Assembly: GCA_030533445.1 (NCBI GenBank)
Contig: CM060062.1
Coordinates: 4,379,456 to 4,443,455, forward strand
Direction of reading: 5' to 3'
DNA from: Cyprinodon diabolis
Lineage: Eukaryota; Chordata; Actinopteri; Cyprinodontiformes; Cyprinodontidae
Length of the DNA: 64,000 nt
The translations under genes and the position numbers were made by a program. Shown here in pieces: positions 45,722 through 56,753 of the stretch (within the stretch, counting starts at the first letter, position 1; the number at the start of each line of letters is the position of its first letter). The notes beneath the pieces are model-generated. The model was not told where the DNA came from and ran no database searches. It worked only from the letters and a program-made list of their open reading frames with translations.

Positions 45722-47840
45722 GCTTAGGCAGTAAAGGCAAATACTAAGGGCACAAACCACCAGGGGGCGCCCCACCAGTACCTATACCTTAATTTAAAAA
45801 AAAAACAAGCCTGACGTCTTTTACCTGCAACTCGGTTTTCGGTCTATGTTGCATCTAAAATCTCACCATGTCAAAGCGTCATAAACTGTCTGATGCCCAA
45901 GGGAGGAAAAAAAGAAAAGAAGAGGAGGAAAAATGTGACAAAGACAGAAGTAATGTTAGAGTAAAGATAATGATAATGATATTATTTTGCTTTTGCAGAA
46001 CAATGATCAATAATAGCATTAGCCGTTAGCATGACATAGTTTGCTAATCAATAAATAGCGAGCGCTATCTGTTAGTTTTAAAATCAGTTCATGTTATGGA
46101 AGGGCCCAGTTGTTGGATAATAGTGATTTGAGTGCCCCCATCATGCCATCCTCGGGCAAATGTGTATATATTAGGTTTATTCAGCAGATATTATAATGTT
46201 ACCATTGACATGGTTATTTTACTATTTCCCAGGTGGTAATAGTGATTCAAAATACCATTAATTTTCCATAGTTAGGAGCCTAGCTATTAGCTGTGTTCAT
46301 ATTATTATTGTGTACATCATGTTAAACTATGTTAGTGTTAAAGTGTACATCATTAATGTTACAGTAAACTTAGCATTCCCACATGCTATAGTATATTATA
46401 CTGCAGTTTGCAGTTCACTGTAATAATCCAAAAATTATATTGTATAAAATAAACGATAGTCTACGTCATGCATGCATCTCTTTGTTGTTTATATTATTTT
46501 ATTTTATTTTACTTTATTCTTCAAATCATCTGTTTATTATTAGACATTATTATCATTTTGCATTTGTGCAGTCATATGGTATGATGTTCTCTGCAAAATC
46601 CAGCATGTTAGTAAACTGATGCAGTCACCCTCCATGCAGCTTGACATAGCTGTCCACTTGCTGAAGAAAACCAGAGATTCCCTCACCAGTTACAAAAACA
46701 CTGGAGTTTCTGATGCACAGACAATAGCAAAGGAAATGTGTGAAGACATGAATGTGGAGGCTGAACTAAAAAAAAGCAATTGAGAACCACAAAAACTCAC
46801 TTTGGCTATGAGTGTCCAGATGAGCCCATTCAAGATGCACTACAAAAAATGGAAACCAGATTTCTTAATGTTGTCATGGATACTGCCATTTCTTCACTTG
46901 ATGAGAGATTTCAGAATCTTGGAGAAGTGAATAACATGTTTGGTGTGCTCCTCGATTTCAGCAACTTAGAAAGAAAAAGAGCTGCTAGAGAATTGTCAAA
47001 CCCTGAGTGCTGCTCTGACCCAGGACAGCCAGCAGGACATTGATGGCGCAGAATTCACAAGGGAAATGCAAAATTTCCCACCATTGCCATCAACGAACAT
47101 GACAAACTTGGAACTTTTAGCCTTCCTGCATGAGAAGAAACTAGCAGAAATTTACCTAACATGTGGGTTGCTCTACGAATCTCTGCCACTCTTCCTGTTA
47201 CGGTGGCTGCTGCTGAAAGAAGCTTCTCCAAGCTTAAACTGATTAAAACTTACCTGTGACCTCTACTGTGATGCAAGAACGTCTCAGTGGACTTTGCATC
47301 ATAAGCATTAATCATGTGGTCTCAAATCAGCTGTCATATGATGATGTTGTAGATGACTTTGCTTCAAGAAAATCCAGGAGAGTAAAGCTGTAGTCATGTG
47401 AGAGTATATAGTTTTTAATTCAAGTTAAGGGAGACTAAAAACACCACTAGAACTATCATGTTATTTTTTTATTTTATCTAAATCATTATATGTTTTTGTG
47501 CCTACGCTTTTCTTTGATTTCTTACTTTGCACAGTGCCATATTTATATTGTATTTAGGTTAATGTCACTTGTTTACACTTTTTGGGAGTATTTAAATTTA
47601 ATGCTTTATATAAGTTATTTACATTGTATTTCATGTGTTCATTTTTTTGTTTCTTTAATTATTTTTTATGTTTTTTGAATGTGAATATTGTTTATGTAAA
47701 TAAAAAAATGTCCAAGACAAAGCTTTTTAGTTTCTTGTGAGTATATTTACACTAGCAGACATGCAAGTACTGTACAGTGATGCTAGGGGGCGCCACCTAA
47801 AATCTTGCCTAGGGCACCAAATTGTTTAGGGCCAGGCCTG
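45722..47840 (+). mobile_element. hAT transposon (ZMYM1/TTF-type) with decayed transposase
   Basis: The left region GGCTTAGGCAGTAAAGGCAA...CCACCAGGGGGCGCC and right region GGGGGCGCCACC...GGGCCAGGCCTG are inverted-end relatives of a well-known fish hAT family. The left tip is degraded, so the target duplication cannot be read. Transposase pieces lie between (45868-45952 and about 46582-47393). Confidence 0.8.
45868..47393 (+). pseudogene. hAT transposase pseudogene (ZMYM1-like), large internal deletion
   Basis: The first exon-like piece encodes MSKRHKLSDAQGRKKRKEEE and ends at a GTAATG donor near 45952. From about 46600 a second piece has MQSPSMQLDIAVHLLKKTRD, then in other frames THFGYECPDEPIQD, TRFLNVVMDTAISSLDERF and the C-terminal dimerisation motif LPVTVAAAERSFSKLKLIKT, ending SRKSRRVKL. 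At least three frameshifts (about 46770, 47040, 47250) and loss of the whole catalytic core make it dead. The RNase-H-like domain and zinc finger are missing. Confidence 0.88.
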
Positions 47841-48134
47841 TAATAACTGCTCAGAAATCCCGCTATTTTTTAATATCTGGCACGGGTCCCTCAGCTCCGC
47901 TGCTGTCCCAACAATGAATATATGGAGTGGATCTGAACCTGCCATGCTATTATGTGTGAGCACTAAGGTTGTGTTGAATGCGCGGACTGGATTTTTATCA
48001 CTGTGGTAATTTTTATATATATATATATAAGTGGAATGGAGTTGAGTTTAAATGTCAGTCATTTTTTAGCGTGAAAAATTAGGGATCTGGAGATGCGCGA
48101 GTCTCACACCCAATGGCTGAGAGTTGACAGCCCT
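47841..48134. other. Intergenic spacer
   Basis: Short AT-rich stretch with a small (TA)n at about 48015-48029. Nothing else supported. Confidence 0.4.
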
Positions 48135-48260
48135 GATATTTCAATTTGACTGTATGATCTCAATTTGACTGTATGATCTGGTTGAACTGTAAAGTGCCTT
48201 GAGATGACATGTGTTGTGAATTTGGCGCTATATAAATAAACTGAATTGAATTGAATTGAT
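48135..48260 (+). mobile_element. CR1/L2-like LINE tail, heavily 5'-truncated
   Basis: Only the last 125 bp of the 3' UTR and the AATTG tail are present. The segment CAATTTGACTGTATGATCT is duplicated in tandem at the 5' edge. Confidence 0.85.
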
Positions 48261-48699
48261 ATTGCCAATTTTACTGCAGTCTCACGATGCTGTCTGCATG
48301 GCTGCAGCCTAGGAGAGATCCGATGCAGCGGAGGAGAGATCGTGTGAGTTATATTTGCCCCCAAATAAATAAGGCAGATGGTTATTATTGTATAAATATT
48401 CTTGCTTTCCTGATCCACAGCGTTCCAGCTCATGCAGCTATTTTCATGGTACAGATCAGTTATCGTCCGATCTCTGCACTGGTGGCTCTGCTGAAATCAT
48501 TCTGGTGTTGGCGACACTGATGACGTAGACCTAGTTATATATAATTAAAAACATTATTTTTTTCAACCCTGCTCTCAGGTAAAACACTCTCCAACAGAGA
48601 GCCTTGAGCTAAAACCGAAACTGAAGGGGATGCAATGGTTCTCCTGCCACAGCGCTGGTGGGTCATTTACGTCTGAAAAGGGATTTATGAGTTGTGAAG

Positions 48700-48890
48700 C
48701 ACTGTTGGGGGCATTGGAGGCTAACGAAAATTCTCATATCTCTGGGATTTCTATTGTTACACTAGAATAGAAAATCCCTTTATGGTCCCATAATGGGGAA
48801 ATTCTGGCGTTACAGCAGAACAAAGATTATATAAGATGGTCAGACAAATGTGGACCTTAGAAAAGTGTATAAGAATAGCATAAAAGTAAA
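48700..48890 (-). mobile_element. Possible LINE 3'-UTR fragment
   Basis: AATAGAAAATCCCTTTATGG, TCCCATAATGGGGAAATTC and GTTACAGCAG are typical of the terminal 3' UTR of a common fish LINE. No coding part. Confidence 0.4.
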
Positions 48891-49069
48891 GAGTAATTCA
48901 ATTCAGTTTATTTATATAGCCCCAATTCACAACACATCTCATCTCAAGGCACCAGTCTGACTTACTGATTACTCCCAAAACAGTTAATACCTACAACTCT
49001 TTTGAACATTTAACCCTTAATTTCCCTCATCCAAATTTCAAGGCAAGAAAACCTCTTCTTTTTGTAACT

Positions 49070-51688
49070 TTGTATCGTCCACCAGGTCCTTACTCTGAAT
49101 TTTTAGATGAGTTTTCAGAGTTCCTTTCTGATTTGGTATTAAATACTGACAGGGTCATCATAGTGGGAGATTTTAACATCCATGCTGACATTGAAGGCAA
49201 TAGCTTAAGAGCAGCCTTTAATGCTATCTTAGACACTATTGGCTTTGTTCAAAATGTGAATAGTCCCACACATTCTCATCTTCATACTTTGGATCTTCAA
49301 TTCAATTCAGTTTATTTATATAGCGCCAAATTCACAACACATGTCATCTCAAGGCACTTTACAGTGCCTTGAGTTATCTTGTGCTGACATACGGCATAGA
49401 ATGTGAAGAAATAACAGTATTTCCTCACAACCCTGTCCTCTCTGACCACTTTCTAATAACCTTCAGGATTACTTTAACAGAGTTCTCCTCCCCCAAAGAA
49501 GGTTCAATTTTAGTAGATCTTTATCAGATAGTGCAGTTATAAATTTTAAAGAATCTGCTTCACTTTCTCTCTCCTCTGTGTCGCTGAGCAGTGCTGCAGA
49601 GTGCAAAAGCATAGCTTATTCCCCTTCACAGGTTGATGATTTTGTTGATCGGGTTGCTAGTTCTCTGCGTACTGCCTTAGACAACGCAGCTCCCTTGAAA
49701 ATGAAAACCGTTGAAAATAGAAAGATTGCTCCTTGGTTTAATGCAGAGCTGCGTACTTTGAAGCAAAATGCTAGGAAACTGGAGAGAAAATATCGCTCCA
49801 CAGGCCTGCAGGAGTCCTTCCTAGTCTGGAAAAATGGTTTACTGCTGTATAAGAGGACCCTTTGTAAAGCAAGAGCAGCATACTTCTCCTCATTAATAGA
49901 GGAGAATAAGAATAATCCTAGATTTCTTTTTAATACAGTTGCCAAACTCACCCAGAGCCATAGCTCTGTTGAACCGTCCATACCACCTGCTCTTAGCAGC
50001 AATGATTTTATGGGATTCTTTATAAATAAGATGGATCTTATTAAAAATAAGATCATAAGCACTCCTCTATATGCGATTGTACCTGAGGTAGTCATGGAAT
50101 CTGAACCGGGTTTAGACTGCTTTGATCCAGTTGAACTTTCTGAATTAGCAAAATTATTGTCTTCATCTAAGCCTTCAACTTGTATGTTAGTTCCAGTTCC
50201 AACCAGGTTATTTAAGGAGGTATTCCCTTTGATCTCCTCCTCCATTTTAGATGTGATTAATCTATCTCTGTTACAGGGATATGTACCTAAAGCTTTTAAG
50301 GTTGCTGTAATTAAACCTCTGCTTAAGAAACCGTCTCTTGACCCAGATGACTTGGTTAATTATAGACCTATATCCAATGTTCCTTTCTTATCCAAAATTC
50401 TTGAGAAAGTAGTTGCCAAACAGGTTTGCGACCACTTACACCATAATGAACTTTTTGAAGAGTTTCAGTCTGGCTTTAGAGCTCATCATAGCACTGAAAC
50501 AGCTCTGGTGAAAGTCACTAATGATATTCTCATGGCCTCAGATAATGGACTTGTATCTGTGCTCGTCCTGTTGGATCTTAGTGCTGCATTTGATACAGTT
50601 GACCATAATATTCTTTTAGAAAGACTTGAAAATTTTGTTAAAAGGAATAAAAGGAACAGCACTAGACTGGTTTAAATCTTATCTATCTGATCGAATTCAG
50701 TTTGTTTATGTTAATGATAGATCTTCAACATGGTCAAAGGTTACCTGTGGAGTACCACAGGGATCAGTGCTAGGACCAATTCTCTTTACTTTATACATGC
50801 TCCCAATTGGTAGAGTTATTAGACAGCATGGGATTCATTTCCACTGTTATGCTGATGATACCCAGCTATATCTGTCTATAAATCCAGATGAAGCTAACCC
50901 ATTACATAGATTACAGGCATGTCTTGAAGACATAAAAACCTGGATGACTCTTAACTTTCTGCTTCTGAATGCAGACAAAACAGAAGTTATAGTCTTTGGA
51001 CCAGAGTCTCTGAAAAAGAAGCTAATTAGCCAGTCACTTCATTTGGATGGGATTAAACTGATTTCAGATAATAAAGTAAAAAATCTTGGTGTTATTTTTG
51101 ATCAGGACCTGTCGTTTAAATCCCATATCAAAGAGGTTTCTAGAATTTCCTTCTTTCATCTGAGGAACATTGCAAAAATTAGAAATCTCCTGTCCAGAGG
51201 TGATGCTGAGAAACTAGTCCATGCATTTGTTACTTCAAGGCTGGACTATTGTAATTCTTTACTATCAGGAAGTCCACAAACTGTAATAAAAGCCTTCAGC
51301 TGATCCAAAATGCTGCAGCCAGAGTTCTGATGAAAATTAAAAAGAGAGATCATATCTCTCCTATCCTGGCTTCTCTTCATTGCTTCCTGTTAAATCAAGA
51401 ATAGAATTTAAAATCCTCCTTCTCACATATAAAGCCTTAAATGGCCAAGCTCCATCTTATATCAGAGATCTGATTGTTCCTTATGTTCCTAACAGAGCAC
51501 TTCGCTCTCAATCTGCAGGTTTACTAGTGGTTCCTAGAATTTCTAAAAGTAGAATGGGAGGCAGATCTTTTAGTTATCAGGCTCCTCTCCTGTGGAACCA
51601 ACTACCAGTTTTAGTCCGTGAGGCAGACACTCTGTCTACTTTTAAGACTAGGCTTAAAACTTTCCTTTTTGATAAAGCTTATAGTTAG
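49070..51688 (+). pseudogene. LINE ORF2 (endonuclease part and RT), several frameshifts
   Basis: Open pieces: 49070-49297 ([17 protein letters not shown]), 49578-50675 (fingers region, [19 protein letters not shown]), 50626-51303 ([14 protein letters not shown]) and 51380-51688 (RIEFKILLL to [12 protein letters not shown]). Breaks include the 78-bp insertion, a small deletion near 49490, an insertion near 50640, and single-base losses near 51290 and 51382. Residues at RT catalytic positions are kept, so decay is recent. Confidence 0.9.
49298..49375 (-). mobile_element. 78-bp LINE tail insertion with an 11-bp terminal palindrome
   Basis: The segment CAATTCAATTCAGTTTATTT through CTCAAGGCACTTTACAGT matches the last bases of the LINE on the minus strand. 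It then turns back as AGTGCCTTGAG, complementary to CTCAAGGCACT just before it. ATCTT flanks both sides (49293-49297 and 49376-49380), a probable 5-bp target duplication. Without it, the host LINE reads GGATCTTGTGCTGAC continuously. Confidence 0.85.
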
Positions 51689-52555
51689 GGTGGCTCAGGT
51701 TATCCGGAGCTGTCTTTAAAGTTATGCTGCTATAGGCTTAGACTGCTGGAGGACATAGGGACCCCCATTTCATCATTCTGCTTCATTCTCTCTCTGTTCT
51801 CCTATTCTGCAGAATCTGTTTGTTCAATCTCTAACCTTCTGCTCTCTCTGCTTTTCCTCAGAGTAGCTTTGCCTCGTCTGTTCCTGTTTGGCTGTGATGT
51901 CACCCAGGAAAGAAACATCAGCTGTGCTGCTTCCATCAACACCCTTGTTTGTAGATGTTGGAGATCGGCCTGTTTTCCAGTGTGGTCCTGTTTCTCTGGC
52001 CGTGGCTGGGTGGATGTGCTCTCTTCATCCTCTGGCATGGGAGCTGCCTTGGAGCTCGTCTGCCTGGCTGTGTGTTTCCTGGACGGGGCCGCCTTTTACA
52101 GCTGCGTTTTGTATCTCTGCTTCTGTCTCCTTGAACCCCAGTCGGCCTCGGCAGATAGCCGCTCACACTGAGCCTGGTTCTGCTGGAGGTTTCTTCCTGT
52201 TAAAAGGGAGTTTTTCCTCTCCACTGTCGCTACAAGCATGCTTAGTGTGAGGGATTGTATTTGAGTCAATGAGTCAATGCAATCAACTGGTTTTCCTTAG
52301 ATAGAAAACTTTGTATCAATTTGACTATATGATCTGGTTGAACTGTAAAGTGCCTTGAGATGACACTTGTTGTGAATTTGGCGCTATATAAATAAACTGA
52401 ATTGAATTGAACTTTCCAGTTCACCAGATCATACAGTCAAATTGATTCAAACTTTTCTATCTAAGGAAAACCAGTTGACTGCATTGACTCAAATATAATC
52501 CCTCACACTAAGCATGCTTGTAGCGACAGTGGAGAGGAAAAACTCCCTTTTAGTC

Positions 52556-53275
52556 ATTTTAGTAGTTAGTAAGAAAATAAACATTTAAATAGTGTAGTGT
52601 TTTAACAATATAAATACTGTGCACCTGGAGAATAAATAACAAATATACAGCTATGGACATTTTCACAATAATGGATATTTGAAAATAGCAGCATGAATGT
52701 AACAACTTATTGAGGTTGTTGGGAACAGTGACGGTGATACACTCTTCCAGCTGCTGGGAGGAAAGATCTGTGATAACGCTCCCTGGTGCATTTAGGGTGC
52801 AGCAGTCTGTCACTGGAGGAGTTATCCAGTTCTGCAACAGCTTCATGCTTGGGGTGGGAGACATTATCCAACAGAGAGGTAAATTAAGCTAGGATCCTTT
52901 TGTTTTCCACCTCCTGCACTGAGTCCAGAGGGCATCCAATCACAGAGCTGGCCTTCCTGATCAGCTTACCCAGCTGCTCCAACAGACAGCTCTATAGAGG
53001 ATGGCAAAGGCCACAACAGAGTCATAGAAGGTCTTTGGGAGCACCTCAGTCTCCTCAGCAGGAAGAGTCTGCTCTGACCTTTCTTATACAGAGCCTCAGT
53101 GTTGTGAGTCCAGTCCATTTTGTTATTCAGGTGAACACCTCGGTACTTAAAAGGGTCCACGATCTCAATGCCACTTCCCTGGATGTTAACCGGTGTTAGT
53201 TGGGTTGATCTGCTTCTGTGAAAGTCTGATGGCAGCAGTCCAAGAAGTTCTGTACTCTGAGTCACCTCCAAGTCA
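52556..53275 (-). mobile_element. LINE C-terminal fragment (second family)
   Basis: The minus-strand frame (about 53271-52966) encodes DFHRSRSTQLTPVNIQG, YRGVHLNNKMDWTHNTEAL and YKKGQSRLFLLRRLRC, the typical post-RT region of a widespread fish LINE. Downstream fragments of its end and 3' UTR follow, with frameshifts (for example the region around 52740-52960 that once encoded the C-terminal tail). Confidence 0.8.
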
Positions 53276-53319
53276 AAGTTTTTTCTTTACTTTTTTGGAA
53301 TGGATATGATAAATCCCTA

Positions 53320-53733
53320 TGTCATGAAACGGTGTTTGTATGGAGGACCCAAACGCAGAGACCAGTAGGCAGAGGTGAATTAAAGTCTGTTTATTCTGGT
53401 TCACAGGTCCAGAAGCAGGAATCAGAGTCCAACTGAAAATTACAAACGTACCAGAACCAAGGAGACATCAGGGATTAACCAAAACCAGAAGCCAGGGAGA
53501 GATGAGACAAGGCAGGCAGATGATAGATGGGAAGTAAGACGAGGATCCAGCAACCAGGAACTGAAGAGGGAGGGCTTTTAAAGGGGAAAGAGACAAAGAG
53601 AGAGCTGACGAGGAAATTCACAACAGGTGCAGGCAGAACAGAGAAACAGAGCAAGGGAGGACACAAGAGGGCAGCAGAGGACAACAAATGGAAAACCAAG
53701 AAAAGAAGGAACCAACAGACCAAGACTCTGACA
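53320..53733 (-). repeat. LTR of the 53-kb gypsy-like element (414 bp)
   Basis: TG...CA ends. On the minus strand TGTCAGAGTCTTGG at the start, and CTCTGCGTTTGGGTCCTCCA close to the end (CATGACA). A CTTTAAAAGCCC promoter-like box lies near 53575-53585 on the minus strand. Confidence 0.75.
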
Positions 53734-54194
53734 GTACCCGCCACTTAAGGGCGGATCTCAGACGCCCTAAAATGTCCAAAAACAGAAAACAACCCACCCA
53801 GGGTGGGCGGAGGGGGAACCAGGGAGGCAGGCACGAAAACAGAACAGAGTCCGAAAACAAAAACAACCCACCCATGGTGGGCGTGGGCAACGAAAAAGTC
53901 TCCGGAGGCCGGCCGCGGGGCCGGAGGCGAGGCAGACCTCTGGAGGCCGGCCGCGGGGCTGGAGGCCGGCGTCTCCAATGCTGCAGGAACCTCGGAGGAG
54001 GACGCTGCCTCCGCTTCAGCAGGATGCACCGAGGAGGACGCCGCCTCCGCTTCAGCAGGATTCACCGAGGAGGACGCCGCTTCCGCTTCAGCAGAATGCA
54101 CCGAGGAGGACGCCGCCTCCGCTTCTGCTGCTCTGCAACAGGCTCAGAGGGAACAGGCTCAGAGGGAGCCGCCCACTGCGGCTTTGGAACAGGC

Positions 54195-54655
54195 TCGGAA
54201 GGGGCCACCGACTGCGGCTCCGAATCTGGAACAGAGGAGCCCGCCGACTGCGGCACCGAGTCAGGAACAGAGGAGCCCGCCGACTGCAGCTCCGAATCAG
54301 AAACAGAGGAGCCCGCCGATTGCGGCTCCGAATCAGGAACAGAGGAGCCCGCCGACTGCGGCTCCGAATCAGGAACAGAGGAGCCCGCCGACTGCGGCTC
54401 CGAATCAGGAACAGAGGGAACCATCGACTGTGGTTCCGAATCAGGAACAGAGGAGCCCGCTGACTGCGGCTCCGAATCTGGAACAAAGGAGACCACCGAT
54501 TTCGGCTCCGAATCTGGAACAGAGGAGCCTGCCGACTGCGGCTCCGAATCTGGAACAGAGGAGCCCGCCGATTGCGGCTCCGAATCTGGAACAGAGGAGC
54601 CCGCCGACTGCGGCTCCGAATCAGCAACAGAGGAGCCCGCCGATTGCAGCTCCTA
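54195..54655. repeat. 36-bp minisatellite, about 12-13 units
   Basis: The unit reads GAATCAGGAACAGAGGAGCC then CGCCGACTGCGGCTCC on the plus strand, with few substitutions. The period is a multiple of three, so several frames stay open on both strands: a 12-residue EEPADCGSESGT repeat on plus and SEPQSAGSSVPD on minus. Confidence 0.92.
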
Positions 54656-54980
54656 ATCTGGATCAGGCTCGGACGGGGCCGCCCACTGCGGCTCAGGGAC
54701 AGGAACAGGCTCAGACGGGGCCACCCACTGCGGCTCAGGAACAGGAACAGACTCAGATGGGGCCGCCCACTGCGGCTCAGGAACAGGATCAGGCTCGGAC
54801 GGGGCCGCCCACTGCGGCTCAGGAACAGGAGCAGACTCAGACGGGGCCGCCCACTGCCGCTCAGGAACAGGACCAGGCTCGGACTGGGCCGCCCACATGC
54901 TGCTCAGGAACAGGATCAGGATCAGGCTCCGACGGGGCCGCCCAGTGTGGCCCAGGTACAGCCTCATAAGGGGCCGCCCA
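54656..54980. repeat. 42-bp minisatellite, about 7 units
   Basis: The unit starts CAGGAACAGGAACAGGCTCA and ends GGGGCCGCCCACTGCGGCT. Again a multiple of three. On the minus strand it encodes a 14-residue SEPVPVPEPQWAAP-like repeat, in the same frame as the 36-bp array. Confidence 0.9.
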
Positions 54981-55029
54981 CTGCGGCACAGGAACCACGA
55001 TGGAGGGGGCCTTGAAGGCTTGGAGCTAC

Positions 55030-55380
55030 TCAGATTAATTTATCCAGAAGCCAAACGAGTAGAAGAGAAATAGGAAGCTCAATAGAGTAAAAGGCGCTGC
55101 TTTGGCAATTTGTGCAATTTTGTGTGCTGAAAGCCCTAAAAAGAAAAGGCGACAACTTATTTGGACAAAGACATGGCTGAGCAAACGTGGCTACTACGGA
55201 TTGTCAATTTTACAGATTTTTACGGATCGTCAATTTTACAGAAAGAACTCAATTTCCCTCGCATCCCCACCATGCTTCTGCGTTTATATCTAAGAGGAAG
55301 AAGAAGAAATCTTATTTGTGCATGCCCACTGAGCAATTTGGCCATGACCACCTTACGGCATCAAACATGTTTGATTTTCT
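55030..55380. mobile_element. Harbinger-like MITE H2, copy 3, truncated
   Basis: Collinear with 31590-31890 (AAGCCAAACGAGTAGAAGAG, TTGGCAATTTGTGC, GCTGAGCAAACGTGGCTAC). It ends abruptly at TCAAACATGTTTGATTTTCT where the tRNA-bearing duplication begins (55384). The stretch TACAGATTTTTACGGATCGT is a small internal duplication. Confidence 0.72.
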
Positions 55381-55383
55381 GAC

Positions 55384-56518
55384 ATTCCTTGAGGCATACA
55401 TTGGAGGTGAGAAACTGCTCTAAGGATATTTTTGGTAAAACCATAGTTAAAGTGTGGGAAAAAAATTCCAAGAAATCTTGCAATTAAAGGAAATGCATGG
55501 TTGTTTTATCTTTGACAGTGAACAAAAGGATATTAAAAGGCACCTTATACACAGACACTCCACAAGGAATTATATTTCGAAACTAAAGTTGCTTCTGTGC
55601 TTTGGGCTGTAGATATGTCAAACAACAAATTTGACCATTAAACACTGTAGATTGTGCCCCTTTATGTTTTGTGTGATTCCCTAGAAATGACTGCCAACCA
55701 CTTTAAATACCACCTTCCCAAGAGTTTTTTTCCCATTAACAATGGTCAAAATCAGTATCAGAAGTGATGGAAGTGTTGAATGTTTGAAAAAGGCCCATGA
55801 TCATAATTATGGATAATACCAAGTAGGCTTCGTTGGCCTACCTGAATTTGTAAAACCTCACAAGTAACTATTATGGTCCCCAATGTGGTAGTTTTCCTGT
55901 ATATTTTCATTTGAATAAGGGTGATCAGCTAATCATATCATTTAATTTGAGTAATAAAGTTCATAAAGAGGAAGTCATTATAAGCAACAACTAGACTCAA
56001 AGATAGAAGGTCCTACTGAGATTTGAACTCAGATCACTGGATTCAGAGTCCAGAGTGCTACCCATTACACCATAGAACCCCTTCTGCACATAGTGCTCAC
56101 AAGGTTTCCTACCACCAAATAACCATGATATGGGGATTAGATCGCTATGTTCCATATTAAACAGGGTAGACTCGCATTTTGACATAGAACAAACTGGTAA
56201 AAATGTCACCTTTGCAGTCAAATTCCATAGATCAACCCAATGAACCTAACAAGCATAGGACTGTTTTGTTTTCTGGGATCCTTGGGTAAATGTAAACTTA
56301 TTTTAATAACTTCAATGTTCCTTCTTTTTTTAGCTAAACATTGGACTGGCAGCCATAAAATAGAGTGAAGATATCGTCAATGATTTTGACATTCATAACT
56401 TTCTTTGTCCGTGAAATGTGTAGCAATGTGGAATACCACAGGGCCTTGATGGGCTGTCTGAATGTGTACATTATTAAATGTAAAGAATATAGTCAACTAT
56501 CTGGTATATTTAAAATGT
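55384..56518. repeat. Tandem duplication unit A (contains tRNA-Gln)
   Basis: From ATTCCTTGAGGCATACATTG to ATAGTCAACTATCTGGTA. It matches unit B at 57315-58447 over its whole length, with a 1,931-bp offset at the left end and scattered substitutions and small indels. Confidence 0.9.
56008..56079 (-). tRNA. tRNA-Gln (anticodon CUG)
   Basis: 72 bases on the minus strand, with GGTTCTA pairing TAGGACC in the acceptor stem (one G-U). The anticodon stem CTGGA/TCCAG encloses loop CTCTGAA, so the anticodon is CUG. A box TGGTGTAATGG and B box GTTCAAATC are intact, and the T arm GAGTTCAAATCTC is as in vertebrate tRNA-Gln. It differs from the standard sequence mainly in the D loop (GGG for GGT) and acceptor. 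No T4 terminator is visible within about 70 bp downstream. It charges glutamine for CAG codons if expressed. Confidence 0.88.
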
Positions 56519-56682
56519 ATTTAATGGTGTTTCAGAGTGCTTGGTGGGGGAATGTCACCCAATCTAACATTTCATTTCATTCATTTCTTACATAGAAGAG
56601 AATCGTGATGGCAGTATCCTTGTTCAGCAAACATTTTCTTTAGAGAAATAATAGGCTACATGCAATTAAAGACTCAATAGAG

Positions 56683-56753
56683 GTTTTACTGAGAGGTACA
56701 GTAATATCACTGGAGTTCAAACAAGAGTGCTAACCACTACACCATAGAAAACT
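56683..56753 (-). pseudogene. tRNA-like remnant (probably tRNA-Gln derived)
   Basis: On the minus strand TTTTCTATGGTGTAGTGG and TTAGCACTC keep the 5' half and A box of tRNA-Gln, and CTCAGTAAAACC keeps the 3' acceptor side. The anticodon arm and T loop are scrambled (no CTCTGAA loop, no GTTCAAATC box). It lies between the two duplication units. Confidence 0.72.

Larger units (their letters stand above)
48952..52409 (+). mobile_element. CR1/L2-like LINE, 5'-truncated, plus strand
   Basis: It starts in the endonuclease domain ([20 protein letters not shown]) and continues through RT, C-terminus, 3' UTR and the AATTG tail. It is highly similar to the master copy. A 78-bp minus-oriented fragment of the same family is inserted at 49298-49375. 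Confidence 0.93.
48897..52555 (-). mobile_element. Older CR1/L2-like LINE 3'-UTR copy split by a younger one
   Basis: The left piece (48897-48951) runs from the tail to CTCATCTCAAGGCA. The right piece (52410-52555) continues CTTTCCAGTTCACCAGATCA through GACAGTGGAGAGGAAAAACT. Together they reproduce a continuous minus-strand 3' UTR with the plus-strand LINE 48952-52409 inserted between GGCA and CTTT. Confidence 0.82.
53320..55020 (-). mobile_element. Ty3/gypsy-like retrotransposon 3' end with LTR
   Basis: On the minus strand: repetitive Pro/Glu/Ser-rich coding-like sequence (55020-53745), a GGCGGGTAC junction, then a 414-bp LTR (53733-53320) that opens TGTCAGAG and ends TTTCATGACA. A homologous fragment lies at 2203-2520. 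Reverse transcriptase and integrase are absent, so the superfamily is inferred from LTR ends and junction style. Confidence 0.65.

Noticed and set aside
46780..47043. Short host gene resembling ZMYM1
   Set aside because: It is one reading-frame piece of a hAT transposase with frameshifts, a missing core and hAT-like ends around it.
53688..54969. Long plus-strand frames (322 and 388 codons) as a host gene
   Set aside because: They lie over 36-bp and 42-bp minisatellites whose periods keep several frames open. There is no splice or start context and the frames overlap each other.
54195..54980. CRISPR array
   Set aside because: The 36- and 42-bp units are directly adjacent with no unique spacers, and the genome is a vertebrate.
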